NCBI GenBank assembly: GCA_017615125.1
Contig: JAGAAS010000029.1
Span: 62,001 to 126,000, forward strand
Origin: Bacteroidaceae bacterium
Lineage (GTDB): Bacteria > Bacteroidota > Bacteroidia > Bacteroidales > Bacteroidaceae
Reading direction: 5' to 3'
DNA length: 64,000 nucleotides
Position numbers and translations under genes: made by a program. Shown one piece after another: positions 17,427 through 26,447 of the stretch. How positions within the stretch are numbered: the stretch's first letter is position 1; every line of letters begins with the position of its first letter. The notes beneath the pieces are model-generated. The model saw nothing but the letters and a program-made list of their open reading frames with translations, had not been told where the DNA came from and searched no databases.

Positions 17427-17519
17427 GGGGTCTACCAACGCGTTGTCACACGTCTATCAACGCGTTGTTAGACCTCGATCAACGCGTTGATCGACCCACG
17501 AAGTCAAAGAAAAAAAACG
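17427..17519 (+). repeat. Triple-palindrome element E1 (CAACGCGTTG x3, 22-bp period)
   Basis: CAACGCGTTG occurs at 17436, 17458 and 17480, exactly 22 bp apart. The left arm GGGGGTCTAC and right arm ATCGACCC are partly complementary. A tail GAAGTCAAAGAAAAAAAACG follows from 17500. The same design occurs at 30.5 and 58.4 kb. It lies between the divergent sigma operon and the methyltransferase gene. Confidence 0.9.
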
Positions 17520-17876
17520 GAAGGCTAAGGAATCGTCTCGGAAACGTAGACACTTGACATCATGCAAGGCAAGAATTTGCAAAAATCATCAAGAAAGCTC
17601 TTCCTTTCATTAACGCCTGGTAACTGCTTCTTCAAAAAAAGGAAAAGGAACCTTTTCTTCCATCTCGTCCTTCAGGTAAATGAAAGTGTCGCATCCGTGA
17701 ACAAAACGGAAAACTTTCACGTCGTCCGAAGCTTCCACATGCGACGCTGGAAAGGGTAAACGGAACACTCTGGGAGAAAAAAGAGAGGAAAAATTCCCCT
17801 TTTGAGACGGAAAAAGGGAGAAAAAATCAAAAAAATGCACTTTTTTAAAAAGTTTTCCACAAAAAAGTGAGAAAAA
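17520..17876. other. Noncoding region with pairing segments upstream of the methyltransferase gene
   Basis: No convincing gene is present; small open frames here look random. GTCGCAT (17688-17694) can pair with ATGCGAC (17739-17745), CCGT with ACGG inside it, and GAAAGT (17682-17687) with ACTTTC (17713-17718), which would cross the first stem. At 17829-17846 lies the motif AAAAAAATGCACTTTTTT, repeated upstream of metF. Confidence 0.45.
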
Positions 17877-17909
17877 GTTTGTTCGTTTCATTTACAGCAA
17901 TTATTTTTG
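17877..17909 (+). promoter_or_regulatory. Promoter of the DNA methyltransferase gene
   Basis: TTTG (-33 element) at 17878-17881 and TATTTTTG (-7 element) at 17902-17909 are separated by 20 bp, the ideal Bacteroidetes spacing. The start codon is 21 bases downstream. Confidence 0.7.
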
Positions 17910-17930
17910 CGCACATAACAAATAGTGTGT

Positions 17931-18839
17931 ATGGCAAGATTAAACATTGGAGCCCAACCATTCGTCAGGTGGCAAGGAAGCAAAGGTCAGCATCTGCTGA
18001 TACTGAACCAAGCATTACCGACCGATTTTGCCGACACTCCCAACGTTACTTACATCGAGCCGTTCGTCGGCGGAGGAGCTATGTTGTTCCACATGCTCCA
18101 GACCTATCCGAACATCACGCGCGCCGTCATCAACGATAACAACCTCGACCTGATGCGCGCCTACAATACCGTGCGCGACAGATCTGCCGAGCTCATCGCC
18201 GCCCTCAAGCGCATACAGAAGGAGTTCCTCCCCCTGAGCGAGGAGAAGCGCCGCGAGTACTTCGACAATGCCCGCCGGCAGCTCGACCAGCGCCTCACCG
18301 ACGGCATTCACCACGCCTCGCTCTTCATCTTCCTGAACAAGACCTCGGTGAACGGGCTCGGACAGAAGTACCATCCCTGCCACCGACCCGTCATCTGCGA
18401 CGAGGCCACCCTGCAGGCCGACGCCCGCGTGCTGCAGCGCGTCACCATCCTTTGTGACGACTACGAGAAGACCTACAACGAGGCTTGCGGGAACACCTTC
18501 TTCTTCCTCGACCCGCCCTACCGCCCGGCAGGCAAAGCCCGCGCAGGCGAATGGGATGACAAGGAGCAGGTGAGGCTGAAGAAGTTCTGCGACTTGCTCA
18601 ACTTCCGACACTTCCAATGGATGCTCACCAACAGCGACGGAAAGGCCAAGGACCCCAGCGACAACTTCATGGAGCAGCTCTACGGCAACTACGACATCCA
18701 GCGTATCTGGTCGCAGCAGGCCATTGTCGCCAAACCCGAGAAACGCGACAAGCAGTCGGAACTCCTTGTGCGCAACTTCGACCGCGAGATACTCTCGCTA
18801 CGCGACCTTCGCTGCCAACAGCTGTCACTCGCCTTCTAA
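17931..18839 (+). CDS. D12-class DNA adenine-N6 methyltransferase (Dam/DpnM-like), solitary
   Basis: The 302-residue protein transfers methyl from S-adenosylmethionine to adenine in DNA. Motif X/I is [13 protein letters not shown]...[16 protein letters not shown], motif IV is FFFLDPPYR, and region [18 protein letters not shown] is typical of the D12 (alpha) class that includes Dam and DpnM. The start at ATG 17931 is preferred over GTG 17925. No restriction endonuclease or mobility gene is adjacent. The neighbour is ribosomal protein L31, so this looks like an orphan, chromosomally fixed methyltransferase. The target sequence cannot be read from the protein. Confidence 0.88.
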   Translation: MARLNIGAQPFVRWQGSKGQHLLILNQALPTDFADTPNVTYIEPFVGGGAMLFHMLQTYPNITRAVINDNNLDLMRAYNTVRDRSAELIAALKRIQKEFLPLSEEKRREYFDNARRQLDQRLTDGIHHASLFIFLNKTSVNGLGQKYHPCHRPVICDEATLQADARVLQRVTILCDDYEKTYNEACGNTFFFLDPPYRPAGKARAGEWDDKEQVRLKKFCDLLNFRHFQWMLTNSDGKAKDPSDNFMEQLYGNYDIQRIWSQQAIVAKPEKRDKQSELLVRNFDREILSLRDLRCQQLSLAF

Positions 18840-18906
18840 AAAGGCTCCTATACAAACAAAAAATCCAGCAAAAATCGCCGAAAAAGAAAGTTTTTCGGAG
18901 AATTGC

Positions 18907-18937
18907 TTTGTCGGTAAAAAAAAAGGCCGTATCTTTG
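18907..18937 (+). promoter_or_regulatory. Promoter of rpmE2
   Basis: TTTG at 18907-18910 and TATCTTTG at 18930-18937 are spaced by 19 bp, matching the -33/-7 pair. The gene starts about 78 bases downstream. Confidence 0.7.
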
Positions 18938-19015
18938 CCGTCCGATTTACGCAACCATTACACATTTATTGTTACCAGCAATAAAAAACGGAATAATAAA
19001 CCAAAAGACAAAGAT

Positions 19016-19270
19016 ATGAAAAAAGGTATTCATCCAACCAACTACCGTCCGGTCGTATTCAAGGATATGTCGAACGGCGACTGCTTCCTGAGCCAGTCAA
19101 CATGCGCAACAAAGGAGACCATCGAATTCGAAGGCGAGACTTATCCTCTCTTCAAGCTCGAAATCTCCAACACGTCACACCCGTTCTATACCGGCAAGAG
19201 CAAACTCGTCGACACCGCAGGACGCGTGGACCGTTTCCAGAACCGCTACGCTGCTCTCAAGAAGAAATAA
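19016..19270 (+). CDS. rpmE2: 50S ribosomal protein L31 type B
   Basis: The 84-residue protein [25 protein letters not shown]...[33 protein letters not shown] is the standard type B L31. It lacks the zinc-binding cysteine quartet of type A, as expected for the C- form. It has its own promoter and a terminator at 19291. Confidence 0.96.
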   Translation: MKKGIHPTNYRPVVFKDMSNGDCFLSQSTCATKETIEFEGETYPLFKLEISNTSHPFYTGKSKLVDTAGRVDRFQNRYAALKKK

Positions 19271-19290
19271 GCAGCCGCACACAAACAAGA

Positions 19291-19326
19291 AAAGTGTATT
19301 GGAACAGCTTCCGATACACTTTTTTC
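19291..19326 (+). terminator. Terminator after rpmE2
   Basis: AAGTGTATTGGAA and TTCCGATACACTT form a long stem around CAGC, followed by a T run. It ends 20 bases before the start of the next gene. Confidence 0.8.
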
Positions 19327-19346
19327 GTCTATATTCCCTCGCAAGC

Positions 19347-20249
19347 ATGCTGACTCGTCGATCGTTTTCCCGCTTCCTGGCTCTTTGCCTCCTCTCGCTC
19401 GTAGCACTTACCGCGTGCCACGAGCCTGACGACATCACCCCTGACGACGAGCTGCTTGTCAACGATAACCAGAACCCGCCCGAAACCTACGCCCGCAGGC
19501 TTGAAATGCCCGCCCTCGACAAGCGAAACACCTTCATCACGCATACCACGCTTTTCAAAGGAAAGGAAACCATCACCTACAGCCTCGAGTATGACGAAAA
19601 GCTCCACCATTCCAAATGGGTCGCCTTCACCTTCTACAACGACACGAACGAACGCAACTGGAGCCGCAGCAACTGGTACAGCACCAGCTGGGGAGGAGAT
19701 CCATTCCAGAAAGATCCGCTATTAAGCGACAACGCTTGCCCCGACCGCAACTACTTCAGCGGAAGCGGAGGGGTGAGAGGGCACATCTGCGCCTCAGCCG
19801 ACAGGCTCTACTCAAAGGAAGCCAACGAGCAGACGTTCTACTACTCGAACATGTCGCCCATGAGCTATGACTTCAACGGAGGGTTCTGGGCAGACTTGGA
19901 AATTGCCCTTCGCGACACGTGGGCCTACAAGCAGACTTTCTGCGACACGCTGTACGTTGTGAAGGGAGGCACCATCCGTCAAGGCGAATACCGCATGTCT
20001 GACAACGGGAAGCTCCCCATTCCCAACTACTATTTTATGGCTCTCCTCTGCCGGAAAAACGGCACCTACAAAAGCATCGGCTTCTGGGTGGAGCACAAGC
20101 CTTACCTTAATAAAACATTCCTTGACTGCGCCGTCAGCATTGACAAGCTGGAGGAGCTTACGGGCATCGACTTCTTCTGCAACCTGCCCGACAAAGTGGA
20201 AAGTGCTGTAGAAGGTTCCTGCTATCCTGGAGTCTGGGGGCTAAACTGA
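19347..20249 (+). CDS. DNA/RNA non-specific endonuclease family lipoprotein
   Basis: The ATG at 19347 gives a 300-residue protein with lipobox LLSLVALTAC. The first 50 mature residues are an acidic linker. The rest matches the Bacteroidetes branch of the NucA/EndA beta-beta-alpha-metal nucleases: a region with NYFSGSGGVRGHICASADRLYS, where RGH carries the catalytic histidine, then NMSPMSYDFNGGFWADLE with the metal-binding asparagine region. The usual aspartate before RGH is a valine here. Expected to be surface-anchored and to degrade extracellular nucleic acid. The last 28 bp overlap the convergent DUF3256-like gene. Confidence 0.8.
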   Translation: MLTRRSFSRFLALCLLSLVALTACHEPDDITPDDELLVNDNQNPPETYARRLEMPALDKRNTFITHTTLFKGKETITYSLEYDEKLHHSKWVAFTFYNDTNERNWSRSNWYSTSWGGDPFQKDPLLSDNACPDRNYFSGSGGVRGHICASADRLYSKEANEQTFYYSNMSPMSYDFNGGFWADLEIALRDTWAYKQTFCDTLYVVKGGTIRQGEYRMSDNGKLPIPNYYFMALLCRKNGTYKSIGFWVEHKPYLNKTFLDCAVSIDKLEELTGIDFFCNLPDKVESAVEGSCYPGVWGLN

Positions 20250-20833
20250 GTGCGGGGCACAAACTTCCCTTCTTCCCACACATAGACATACGATGACGAA
20301 GACGCGGTAACAGATGCTTCCTCGTCTCCGCCTTGAACATACGTTTCGCTCCGAAGCGTGACGCTTAGGGCATCCTCATCAGCCGAAAGAGAAATCTCCG
20401 TTGCCGTCCATCTTTCTGCTTCAGACGGCAAGCTGATGAAATCGTTTGCAGAAAGAGGAGCCCACGACTCATCATAGAAACAGACTCGAGAATCGGCAAC
20501 AGGAAGCAAAACGGTATGCACCACGCAGAGCACAAAAGTCGAGTCTTCCACAGGAAGCAAGCGCATCTCTACTGTAGAAGCCGTCGTGTACTGCCACTTG
20601 GCGTATACATCGGAAAGCGCTTCCAGTTCCGTCGTTCCCTGCATGCGATTGGTGACCCGCGCCTGCATACCTGCTTCGCAGAAGTCAATACAATCCACAC
20701 GATTCACCTGCGTGAGCAGAGGAAGGACTGAATCTGGCATATTCATAATCATCTCGCGCATTCTCGTTCGGGAAAATGCCGATTGCGAAAGGGAAACTGC
20801 CAGCAGCAAAAGAATCAGGAAACGTCTCATCAT
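20222..20833 (-). CDS. DUF3256-like exported protein
   Basis: The 203-residue protein has a signal peptide (FLILLLLAVSLSQSAFS) and the phrase MREMIMNMPDSVLPLLTQVNRVDCIDFCEAGMQARVTNRMQG, which recalls the Bacteroidetes DUF3256 family. The function is unknown. Its ATG overlaps the stop of the upstream DMT transporter gene by four bases, and its 3' end overlaps the convergent nuclease gene by 28 bp. Confidence 0.75.
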   Translation of the reverse strand: MMRRFLILLLLAVSLSQSAFSRTRMREMIMNMPDSVLPLLTQVNRVDCIDFCEAGMQARVTNRMQGTTELEALSDVYAKWQYTTASTVEMRLLPVEDSTFVLCVVHTVLLPVADSRVCFYDESWAPLSANDFISLPSEAERWTATEISLSADEDALSVTLRSETYVQGGDEEASVTASSSSYVYVWEEGKFVPRTQFSPQTPG

Positions 20834-21729
20834 CGTGAGCCAAGATATAGGAAGATAAGAGCCACAATAATTACTGCCAAGCCTGCAGCCTTGCTGCGCA
20901 AATTCTTCTCCTTAAAGATAAGCGCCCCGCACAGGAATGAGACTATCACGTTTCCTCGACGTACCATCGAGACAACCGAGATAAGCGCGCCCTCTTGAGA
21001 AAGGCTGCTGAAATAGGCAAAGTCGGCAACAGAGAGGAAAACGCTGATGAACAAGATTGCCCACGTCCAATGGAAAGGCTGAAGTTTGCGCTTCGGATAC
21101 CAGAGTATCATGAATGCCACAAACATGATTATCGCCACATACAGATTGCACCACGACTGCACAAACATCGCGTCGAAGTGGCGCACGTTCATGATGTACT
21201 TATCGTACAAGGCGCTGAAGGCACCGATTAATGCCGCAATCACCACAAAAAGAATCCATTTGTTGTGCACGAAGTTGATGCCTTCCTTCTTTCCCCCGCG
21301 ACTCAGCAGGAAAACGGCGATGATTGCCAAGATAACGCCTATCCATTGATAGAGATTCAGGCGCTCCCCGAAAAACAGCAAGGCACCCAAAAGCACTATC
21401 ACAGGACGAGTAGCATTTATCGGCCCTACTATCGTAATAGGCAAATTCTTCAAGCCGAAGTATCCGAATATCCACGAAGCCGAGACGATGAGTGCCTTGA
21501 TAATGATGTAGATATGCGCATCCATCGACTCCGTCGGGACATAAACCATCGATTCCGAGGGGATAACATTCGTAGCCGACAAGACAATGAACGGCAGGAA
21601 GATAAGCGTCGAGAATACCGTGCTGAGAAAAAGTACGGGAATAACGGCATTGTCCTTGAGCGACTGCTTCTTAAAGATGTCGTAGATACCCAAGAGGGCA
21701 GCAGAGATAAAAGCTAATATCAACCACAT
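20830..21729 (-). CDS. EamA/DMT-family transporter
   Basis: The 299-residue protein has ten predicted membrane helices in two EamA-like halves (residues about 1-140 and 155-299), with the usual ends ALLFFGERLNLYQWIGVILAIIAVFLL and GALIFKEKNLRSKAAGLAVIIVALIFLYL. DMT transporters export or import small metabolites. The substrate is not predictable. It lies between truA (19 bp upstream) and the DUF3256-like gene (4-bp overlap). Confidence 0.88.
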   Translation of the reverse strand: MWLILAFISAALLGIYDIFKKQSLKDNAVIPVLFLSTVFSTLIFLPFIVLSATNVIPSESMVYVPTESMDAHIYIIIKALIVSASWIFGYFGLKNLPITIVGPINATRPVIVLLGALLFFGERLNLYQWIGVILAIIAVFLLSRGGKKEGINFVHNKWILFVVIAALIGAFSALYDKYIMNVRHFDAMFVQSWCNLYVAIIMFVAFMILWYPKRKLQPFHWTWAILFISVFLSVADFAYFSSLSQEGALISVVSMVRRGNVIVSFLCGALIFKEKNLRSKAAGLAVIIVALIFLYLGSR

Positions 21730-21748
21730 AGTTCAGGAAAGATCAAGA

Positions 21749-22591
21749 TTAATTACAGGATTCGTTATTTGGTTTGTTATCGTTCATAGTTGGAGAAACA
21801 TCATTCAGGAAAACAGATTCGGGGTAATCCACACGCTCAAGGAAGAGTCCTTGGGCAGGAACGGACTCTCCTGCCGAGCATCTGTCTTTCCGCTCGATGA
21901 TTTCGCAGAATTCCTTCACGGAAAGTTGCCCTCGTCCCACAGCAATAAGCGTGCCCACGACAGCTCTCACCATATTCCGCAGGAATCTGTCGGCTGTGAT
22001 AGTGAAAACCCATCGGCTCTCGTCCAACTGGCTCCAGCGCGCAAAGGAAACGCGACAGTCGTTTGTCTTCACATCTGTGTGCAGTTTGCTAAAACTCGTG
22101 AAGTCAATGTATTGCAAAAGGCAGGATGCCGCTTCGTTCATACGCTCGAAATCGAGCCCGTTGAAGAGCCGCATCGAATAATTCCTGTCGAAAACTCCCT
22201 TTTCCAGCGACACATAATAACAATAGGTACGCGCGCACGCGTCAAAGCGCGCGTGCGCATCGTCTCGCACGCGTCGGACTTCCAGAACGGAAATGTCGGG
22301 AGGCAACAGACGATTCAGCTTATCTGCAAGCCAATCCTCCGCCCTCTTCCCGAACGGGGATGCCGCTTCTGCCAAAGATGCAAACTTCTCCTCCGTCAAG
22401 TCAAAATGCGCAACCATGCGACGAGCGTGCACTCCCGCATCCGTTCTTCCCGCTCCCACGATGAGAGTTTTCTCCCGCAGCAGCGTTTCCAAAGCGCCCT
22501 CAACGGTTTCTTGAACCGAAACGCCATTCGGTTGAGTCTGCCAGCCGTGATAGTTGGCTCCGTCATATGCTATGAAAAGGAAAAAACGCAT
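21749..22591 (-). CDS. truA: tRNA pseudouridine(38-40) synthase TruA
   Basis: The 280-residue enzyme makes pseudouridine at positions 38-40 of the tRNA anticodon arm. The N-terminus [27 protein letters not shown] and [11 protein letters not shown] with catalytic Asp51 are diagnostic. [19 protein letters not shown] is the conserved C-terminal phrase. The coding sequence contains a strong GC-rich hairpin at about 22231-22258. A 21-bp-module array fills the space between this gene and rsmE upstream. Confidence 0.94.
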   Translation of the reverse strand: MRFFLFIAYDGANYHGWQTQPNGVSVQETVEGALETLLREKTLIVGAGRTDAGVHARRMVAHFDLTEEKFASLAEAASPFGKRAEDWLADKLNRLLPPDISVLEVRRVRDDAHARFDACARTYCYYVSLEKGVFDRNYSMRLFNGLDFERMNEAASCLLQYIDFTSFSKLHTDVKTNDCRVSFARWSQLDESRWVFTITADRFLRNMVRAVVGTLIAVGRGQLSVKEFCEIIERKDRCSAGESVPAQGLFLERVDYPESVFLNDVSPTMNDNKPNNESCN

Positions 22592-22594
22592 GCT

Positions 22595-22754
22595 GAAAAG
22601 GGGAATTTTTATATGGAGAACTAGTAATTATTTTTCGAGAAGGAATCTCGCCGTATGAAGAAAGAATCTCGCGAGATGTAGAAAGAAAAAATTTTTATCG
22701 AGAAGGAATAATTTTTTTTGGAGAAGGGAAAATATTATATGCTCAAAGAAAAAA
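22595..22754 (+). repeat. 21-bp modular array A
   Basis: From 22618 the sequence divides into 21-base units starting at 22618, 22639, 22660, 22681 and 22702, then a 23-base unit at 22723. Most units begin GAAGGAA or GAAAGAA. Cores include TCTCGCCGTATG, TCTCGCGAGATG, AAAAATTTTTATC and TAATTTTTTTT. The array exactly fills the gap between the rsmE stop and the truA start. Confidence 0.9.
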
Positions 22755-23516
22755 TCAATAAGAAGAAAACATACTCATCAGATGAACGGCAACCAGCGCT
22801 GCTGTCTCTGTGCGCAAACGGCTATGCCCCAGACTTACCGACTGGAAGCCAAGCGAAAGGGCAAGCTTCACTTCCTCGATGCTGAAATCCCCTTCGGGGC
22901 CTATGAGCACAAGCGCATCCTGCCCGGGACGCAGAACATTCTGAAGATCAGCACGGAACTCCGTCGGACGATAGGAAAGGGAACGGTCTTCGTCATTTTC
23001 CGCCCCAGCCTTGATCTCTTCCTCCGAATAGCAATGAGCTATGTAGCGCCCTCCGCCAAAAGGCTGACGCACAAACTCCGCAAAGGAACTCATCTCGTTG
23101 AGTGTCGGCTTGCGGGCTTTCAGGCTCTGCTTCATAGCCGCGACAAGGATCTTCTCGAGACGTTCCGTCTTCACGATATGACGCTCAGAGAAACGGCAAT
23201 CCAGCAGGCTGATTTCATCGATGCCGATTTCCGTTGCCTTCTCCACGAGCCACTCCATACGGTCCATATTCTTCGTGGGAGCTATCGCCAGATGGAGATG
23301 CTCCTTCCAGGAAGGCTTCTCCTCAGTAGAGACAATCTCTACGAAGCACCGCTTTCCCGCAACATCAGAGATGAGCGCGCGGAAAAAGCGCCCCTTTCCG
23401 TCGGTAAGCGTCAGCTCATCGCCCTTCCGCATACGCAGCACACGCAGAGCATGAGCGGCTTCCTCCTCGGGAAGCTCCTGCGAGAACTCTATGTCGGGGG
23501 TATAGAATAGCGGCAT
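22755..23516 (-). CDS. rsmE: 16S rRNA m3U1498 methyltransferase RsmE
   Basis: The 253-residue SPOUT methyltransferase has an N-terminal PUA-like domain (HALRVLRMRKGDELTLTDGKGRFFRALI) and the C-terminal knot with LVLIGPEGDFSIEEVKLALSLGFQSVSLGHSRLRTETAALVAVH, which binds S-adenosylmethionine. WLVEKATEIGIDEISLL is the usual central motif. It follows the nucleoside transporter gene by 21 bp. Confidence 0.93.
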   Translation of the reverse strand: MPLFYTPDIEFSQELPEEEAAHALRVLRMRKGDELTLTDGKGRFFRALISDVAGKRCFVEIVSTEEKPSWKEHLHLAIAPTKNMDRMEWLVEKATEIGIDEISLLDCRFSERHIVKTERLEKILVAAMKQSLKARKPTLNEMSSFAEFVRQPFGGGRYIAHCYSEEEIKAGAENDEDRSLSYRPTEFRADLQNVLRPGQDALVLIGPEGDFSIEEVKLALSLGFQSVSLGHSRLRTETAALVAVHLMSMFSSY

Positions 23517-23537
23517 CGTTCGGATTCATTCGTTCGT

Positions 23538-24824
23538 TTACTCAGAAACCTGTTTTACGGGCTTTCTCTCGTGCTTATACTTGAAAATGATGGCAAAAAG
23601 TACAGCTACTACCAAAGCGTAGGCAGCAAAGGTGTACCACGTTGTGGACCAAGCCTGAATCTGCGCCTCTCCTGCGGGTTGCGAGTAGACAAGCTTGTTG
23701 ACAACAGCCTGAGCGCTGAGGGTGCCGACAGTTGCTCCGAAGCCGTTCGTCATCATCATAAAGACGCCCTGCGCGCTGGAGCGGATGCTTTCCGTCGTGT
23801 TCTGCTCCACGAAGAGCGAGCCGCTGATGTTGAAGAAGTCGAAAGCGACACCATACACAATCATCGACAGGATGAAAAGCCAAACGCCGCTACCGGGATT
23901 TCCCACAGCAAAGAAGCCGAAGCGGAGCACCCAGGCAAGCATTGCAATGAGCATCACCTTCTTTATCCCAAGTCGGCTGAGGAAGAAGGGGATTAGCAGG
24001 ATACAAAGCGTCTCGCTTATCTGGCTCAGCGATATCAGGATATTGGCATGCTTCACGGCAAAGGTTCCAGCATACGCGGGAATGTCGGCAAAGGCTGAGA
24101 TGAACGTATTTGCATAGCCGTTGGTAATCTGAAGCGAGACGCCGAGCAACATAGAGAAAATGAAGAAGATGCACATCTTCTTGTCCTTGAAGAGAGAGAA
24201 GGCGCGCAAGCCGAGAGCATCGACGAGCGACTGTTTCTCTCCGCTCTTCTCCTTATTTACAGGACAGTTGGGGAGCGTCAGCGCATAGAATCCCAGGATA
24301 ACGCTCCAGGCAGCGCAAACAAGGAACTGGCGATAATCGTGCTGGAAGCCCATCAGGTCGACAAGCCACATCGAGCAGATGAAGCCGACCGTACCGAACA
24401 CGCGAATGGGCGGGAAATCCTTCACGGTGTCGAGCCCAGCCTTCGTCAGCGCGTTGTAGGAGACGGAGTTGTCGAGGGCAATCGTCGGCATGAAGAAAGC
24501 CACGCTCAGCGCGTACCAAGGGAAGAGCTGCCCGAAGGTGACGTCGGCGCCGTACTTCATACCCTGCCAACCTGCTATCCCCATGAAGGCGGCAGCCAAG
24601 AAGTGGCAGATGCTAAGCATCTTCTGCGCGGGAATAAACTTGTCGGCAAGGATGCCAATAAGCGCAGGCATGAACAGCGACACGAAGCCCTGCACGCTAT
24701 AGAACCAGCCTATCTGAGGCCCCATTCCCACTTGGGCGAGGTAGGAGCCCATGCTTGTCAGATACGAACCCCACACGGCAAAAACCAGGAAGTTCAGAAT
24801 GATAAGACGAATCTTTGTTTTCAT
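23538..24824 (-). CDS. Nucleoside:H+ symporter-like MFS transporter (NupG type)
   Basis: The 428-residue protein has 12 hydrophobic segments. It opens with MKTKIRLIILNFLVFAVWGSYLTSMGSYL, typical of the NupG/XapB nucleoside symporter branch, and has DFPPIRVFGTVGFI in the middle. Family members import nucleosides with protons. It starts 7 bases after the CCA-adding enzyme stop, suggesting one operon. Confidence 0.85.
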   Translation of the reverse strand: MKTKIRLIILNFLVFAVWGSYLTSMGSYLAQVGMGPQIGWFYSVQGFVSLFMPALIGILADKFIPAQKMLSICHFLAAAFMGIAGWQGMKYGADVTFGQLFPWYALSVAFFMPTIALDNSVSYNALTKAGLDTVKDFPPIRVFGTVGFICSMWLVDLMGFQHDYRQFLVCAAWSVILGFYALTLPNCPVNKEKSGEKQSLVDALGLRAFSLFKDKKMCIFFIFSMLLGVSLQITNGYANTFISAFADIPAYAGTFAVKHANILISLSQISETLCILLIPFFLSRLGIKKVMLIAMLAWVLRFGFFAVGNPGSGVWLFILSMIVYGVAFDFFNISGSLFVEQNTTESIRSSAQGVFMMMTNGFGATVGTLSAQAVVNKLVYSQPAGEAQIQAWSTTWYTFAAYALVVAVLFAIIFKYKHERKPVKQVSE

Positions 24825-24831
24825 ACGACTT

Positions 24832-26286
24832 TTATGGATTAATGTTTACGTTTTTGTCTTTTGGTTTCAGCCCCATCTCAGCAGCCTTCTTGAGCAGATA
24901 GGCATAAGCCGCATCATGCTCGTTGGGAATGATTCCGTCGAGGATTGCATCCTTGACAAGCGCTTTCAGCGTGCCCACCTCCGCGCAAGGTTCCATTCCG
25001 AAGGTTTCCATTATCTCGGTGCCGTCGACTGGAGGCTGGAAGTTACGGATTCTGTCGCGCTCCTCCAAGTCCTTGAGCTTCTGGCGCACGAGCAGGAAGT
25101 TATCGAGGAAGCGCTGCTTCTTCTCGGCATTCTTCGAAGTGATGTCTGCTTCGCAAAGCAGCATCAGATCGTCGATATCATCGCCCGCCTCAAACAGAAG
25201 ACGACGCACGGCGCTGTCTGTCACCTCCTCGTCGGCAATAGTGATAGGACGCATGTGGAGGCCAACAAGCTTCTGCACATACTTCATCTTCTCGTTCATA
25301 GGCAGTTTCATGTTTCGGAAGATTCCCGGCACCATCTTCTCGCCTATGTAATTATGATTGTGGAAAGTCCAACCGAGCTTCTGATCCCAACGCTTGGTAC
25401 GCGGCTTTCCGATATCGTGCAGGAGGGATGCCCAACGGAGCCAGAGGTTGTCCGAATTTTTTGCCACATTGTCGAGTACCTCAAGCGTATGATAGAAGTT
25501 ATCCTTATGCCCGCGCCCGTTCATCACCTCCACTCCCTGCAGGGCAGCAAGTTCGGGAAAGACAAGCGGAAGCAATCCGCAACGATCGAGCTCCACGAAT
25601 CCTCTCGAAGGGATGGGTGAAGCAACAATCTTGTTGAGTTCTTCGGCGATACGCTCCTTTGAGATGATGTGGATGCGCTCTTTGTTGCGCTCGATAGCCT
25701 CGAAAGTCTCGTCGTCGATGTAGAATTTCAGTTGTGTGGCAAAACGGATGCAGCGCATCATGCGAAGAGGGTCGTCGCTGAAGGTAATATCTGGGTCGAG
25801 GGGCGTGCGAATAAGGCGATCTTCCAAATCGAGAAGTCCGTCAAAAGGATCTACAAGCTCCCCGAACGAGTCGGCATTGAGGCAGACGGCCATCGCGTTG
25901 ATGGTGAAGTCGCGCCGGTTCTGATCGTCCTCCAGCGTGCCGTCCTCAACGACGGGCTTTCGCGAATCGTGACTGTACGACTCCTTGCGGGCACCCACGA
26001 ACTCCACCTCCATATCTTTCCACTTCACCTGAGCTGTGCCGAAGTTGCGGAACACGCTCAGGTTGGCACCCTTTCCGCAGCGGTTTCGGAAGGCCTCAGC
26101 GACAGCAATACCGCTGCCTACGACGACAACATCGATGTCGGTAGACGGACGCTCGAGGAACAAGTCGCGCACGTAGCCGCCCACGACATAGCACCTCAAG
26201 CCCAGCGAATCTGCCGACTCCGATATCATCCGAAACACCTTCTTGTCGAGGGCTCGAACCAAATCTTCCTGATTCAGCTTTACCAT
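24832..26286 (-). CDS. cca: CCA tRNA nucleotidyltransferase with HD domain
   Basis: The 484-residue protein carries the class II poly(A)/CCA polymerase head (CYVVGGYVRDLFLERPSTDIDVVVVGSG, RRDFTINAMAV, DPLRMMRCIRFATQL) and an HD phosphohydrolase domain (RWASLLHDIGKPRTK). It adds or repairs the CCA end of tRNAs; the tRNAs in this window lack an encoded CCA. The ATG at 26286 is chosen over a non-ATG start at 26307. A TATCTTTG box lies 19 bases upstream of the start. Confidence 0.92.
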   Translation of the reverse strand: MVKLNQEDLVRALDKKVFRMISESADSLGLRCYVVGGYVRDLFLERPSTDIDVVVVGSGIAVAEAFRNRCGKGANLSVFRNFGTAQVKWKDMEVEFVGARKESYSHDSRKPVVEDGTLEDDQNRRDFTINAMAVCLNADSFGELVDPFDGLLDLEDRLIRTPLDPDITFSDDPLRMMRCIRFATQLKFYIDDETFEAIERNKERIHIISKERIAEELNKIVASPIPSRGFVELDRCGLLPLVFPELAALQGVEVMNGRGHKDNFYHTLEVLDNVAKNSDNLWLRWASLLHDIGKPRTKRWDQKLGWTFHNHNYIGEKMVPGIFRNMKLPMNEKMKYVQKLVGLHMRPITIADEEVTDSAVRRLLFEAGDDIDDLMLLCEADITSKNAEKKQRFLDNFLLVRQKLKDLEERDRIRNFQPPVDGTEIMETFGMEPCAEVGTLKALVKDAILDGIIPNEHDAAYAYLLKKAAEMGLKPKDKNVNINP

Positions 26287-26304
26287 AGTGAAAAATAACG
26301 ATTG

Positions 26305-26312
26305 CAAAGATA
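26305..26312 (-). promoter_or_regulatory. -7 box of cca
   Basis: The minus strand reads TATCTTTG followed by C, close to the cca start codon. Confidence 0.6.
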
Positions 26313-26415
26313 GCGAAAAAAATCATTATCGCATCTTTAACCTCCGGTTTTTGATACTTTCGCTCGGGAGAGAAAAGAAAAATGACTTTTCCTTTTCTTT
26401 CCTCTCGCTTAATCG

Positions 26416-26423
26416 TATCTTTG
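26416..26423 (+). promoter_or_regulatory. -7 box of the coiled-coil lipoprotein gene
   Basis: TATCTTTG followed by C lies 25 bases upstream of the ATG at 26448, divergent from the cca promoter. Confidence 0.6.
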
Positions 26424-26447
26424 CAGAGAAATAAACGCATCATCAAC

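Noticed and set aside
17427..17519. CRISPR-like array
   Set aside because: Only three 10-bp palindromes with 12-bp spacers, and the arms are mutually complementary. Repeat and spacer lengths do not fit CRISPR and no cas genes are present.
17562..17891. Small frames on both strands before the methyltransferase gene
   Set aside because: They are lysine/phenylalanine-rich low-complexity translations of AT-rich DNA, with no promoter placed for them.
17931..18839. Restriction-modification system
   Set aside because: Only the methyltransferase is present. The neighbours are a ribosomal protein gene and noncoding DNA, with no endonuclease.
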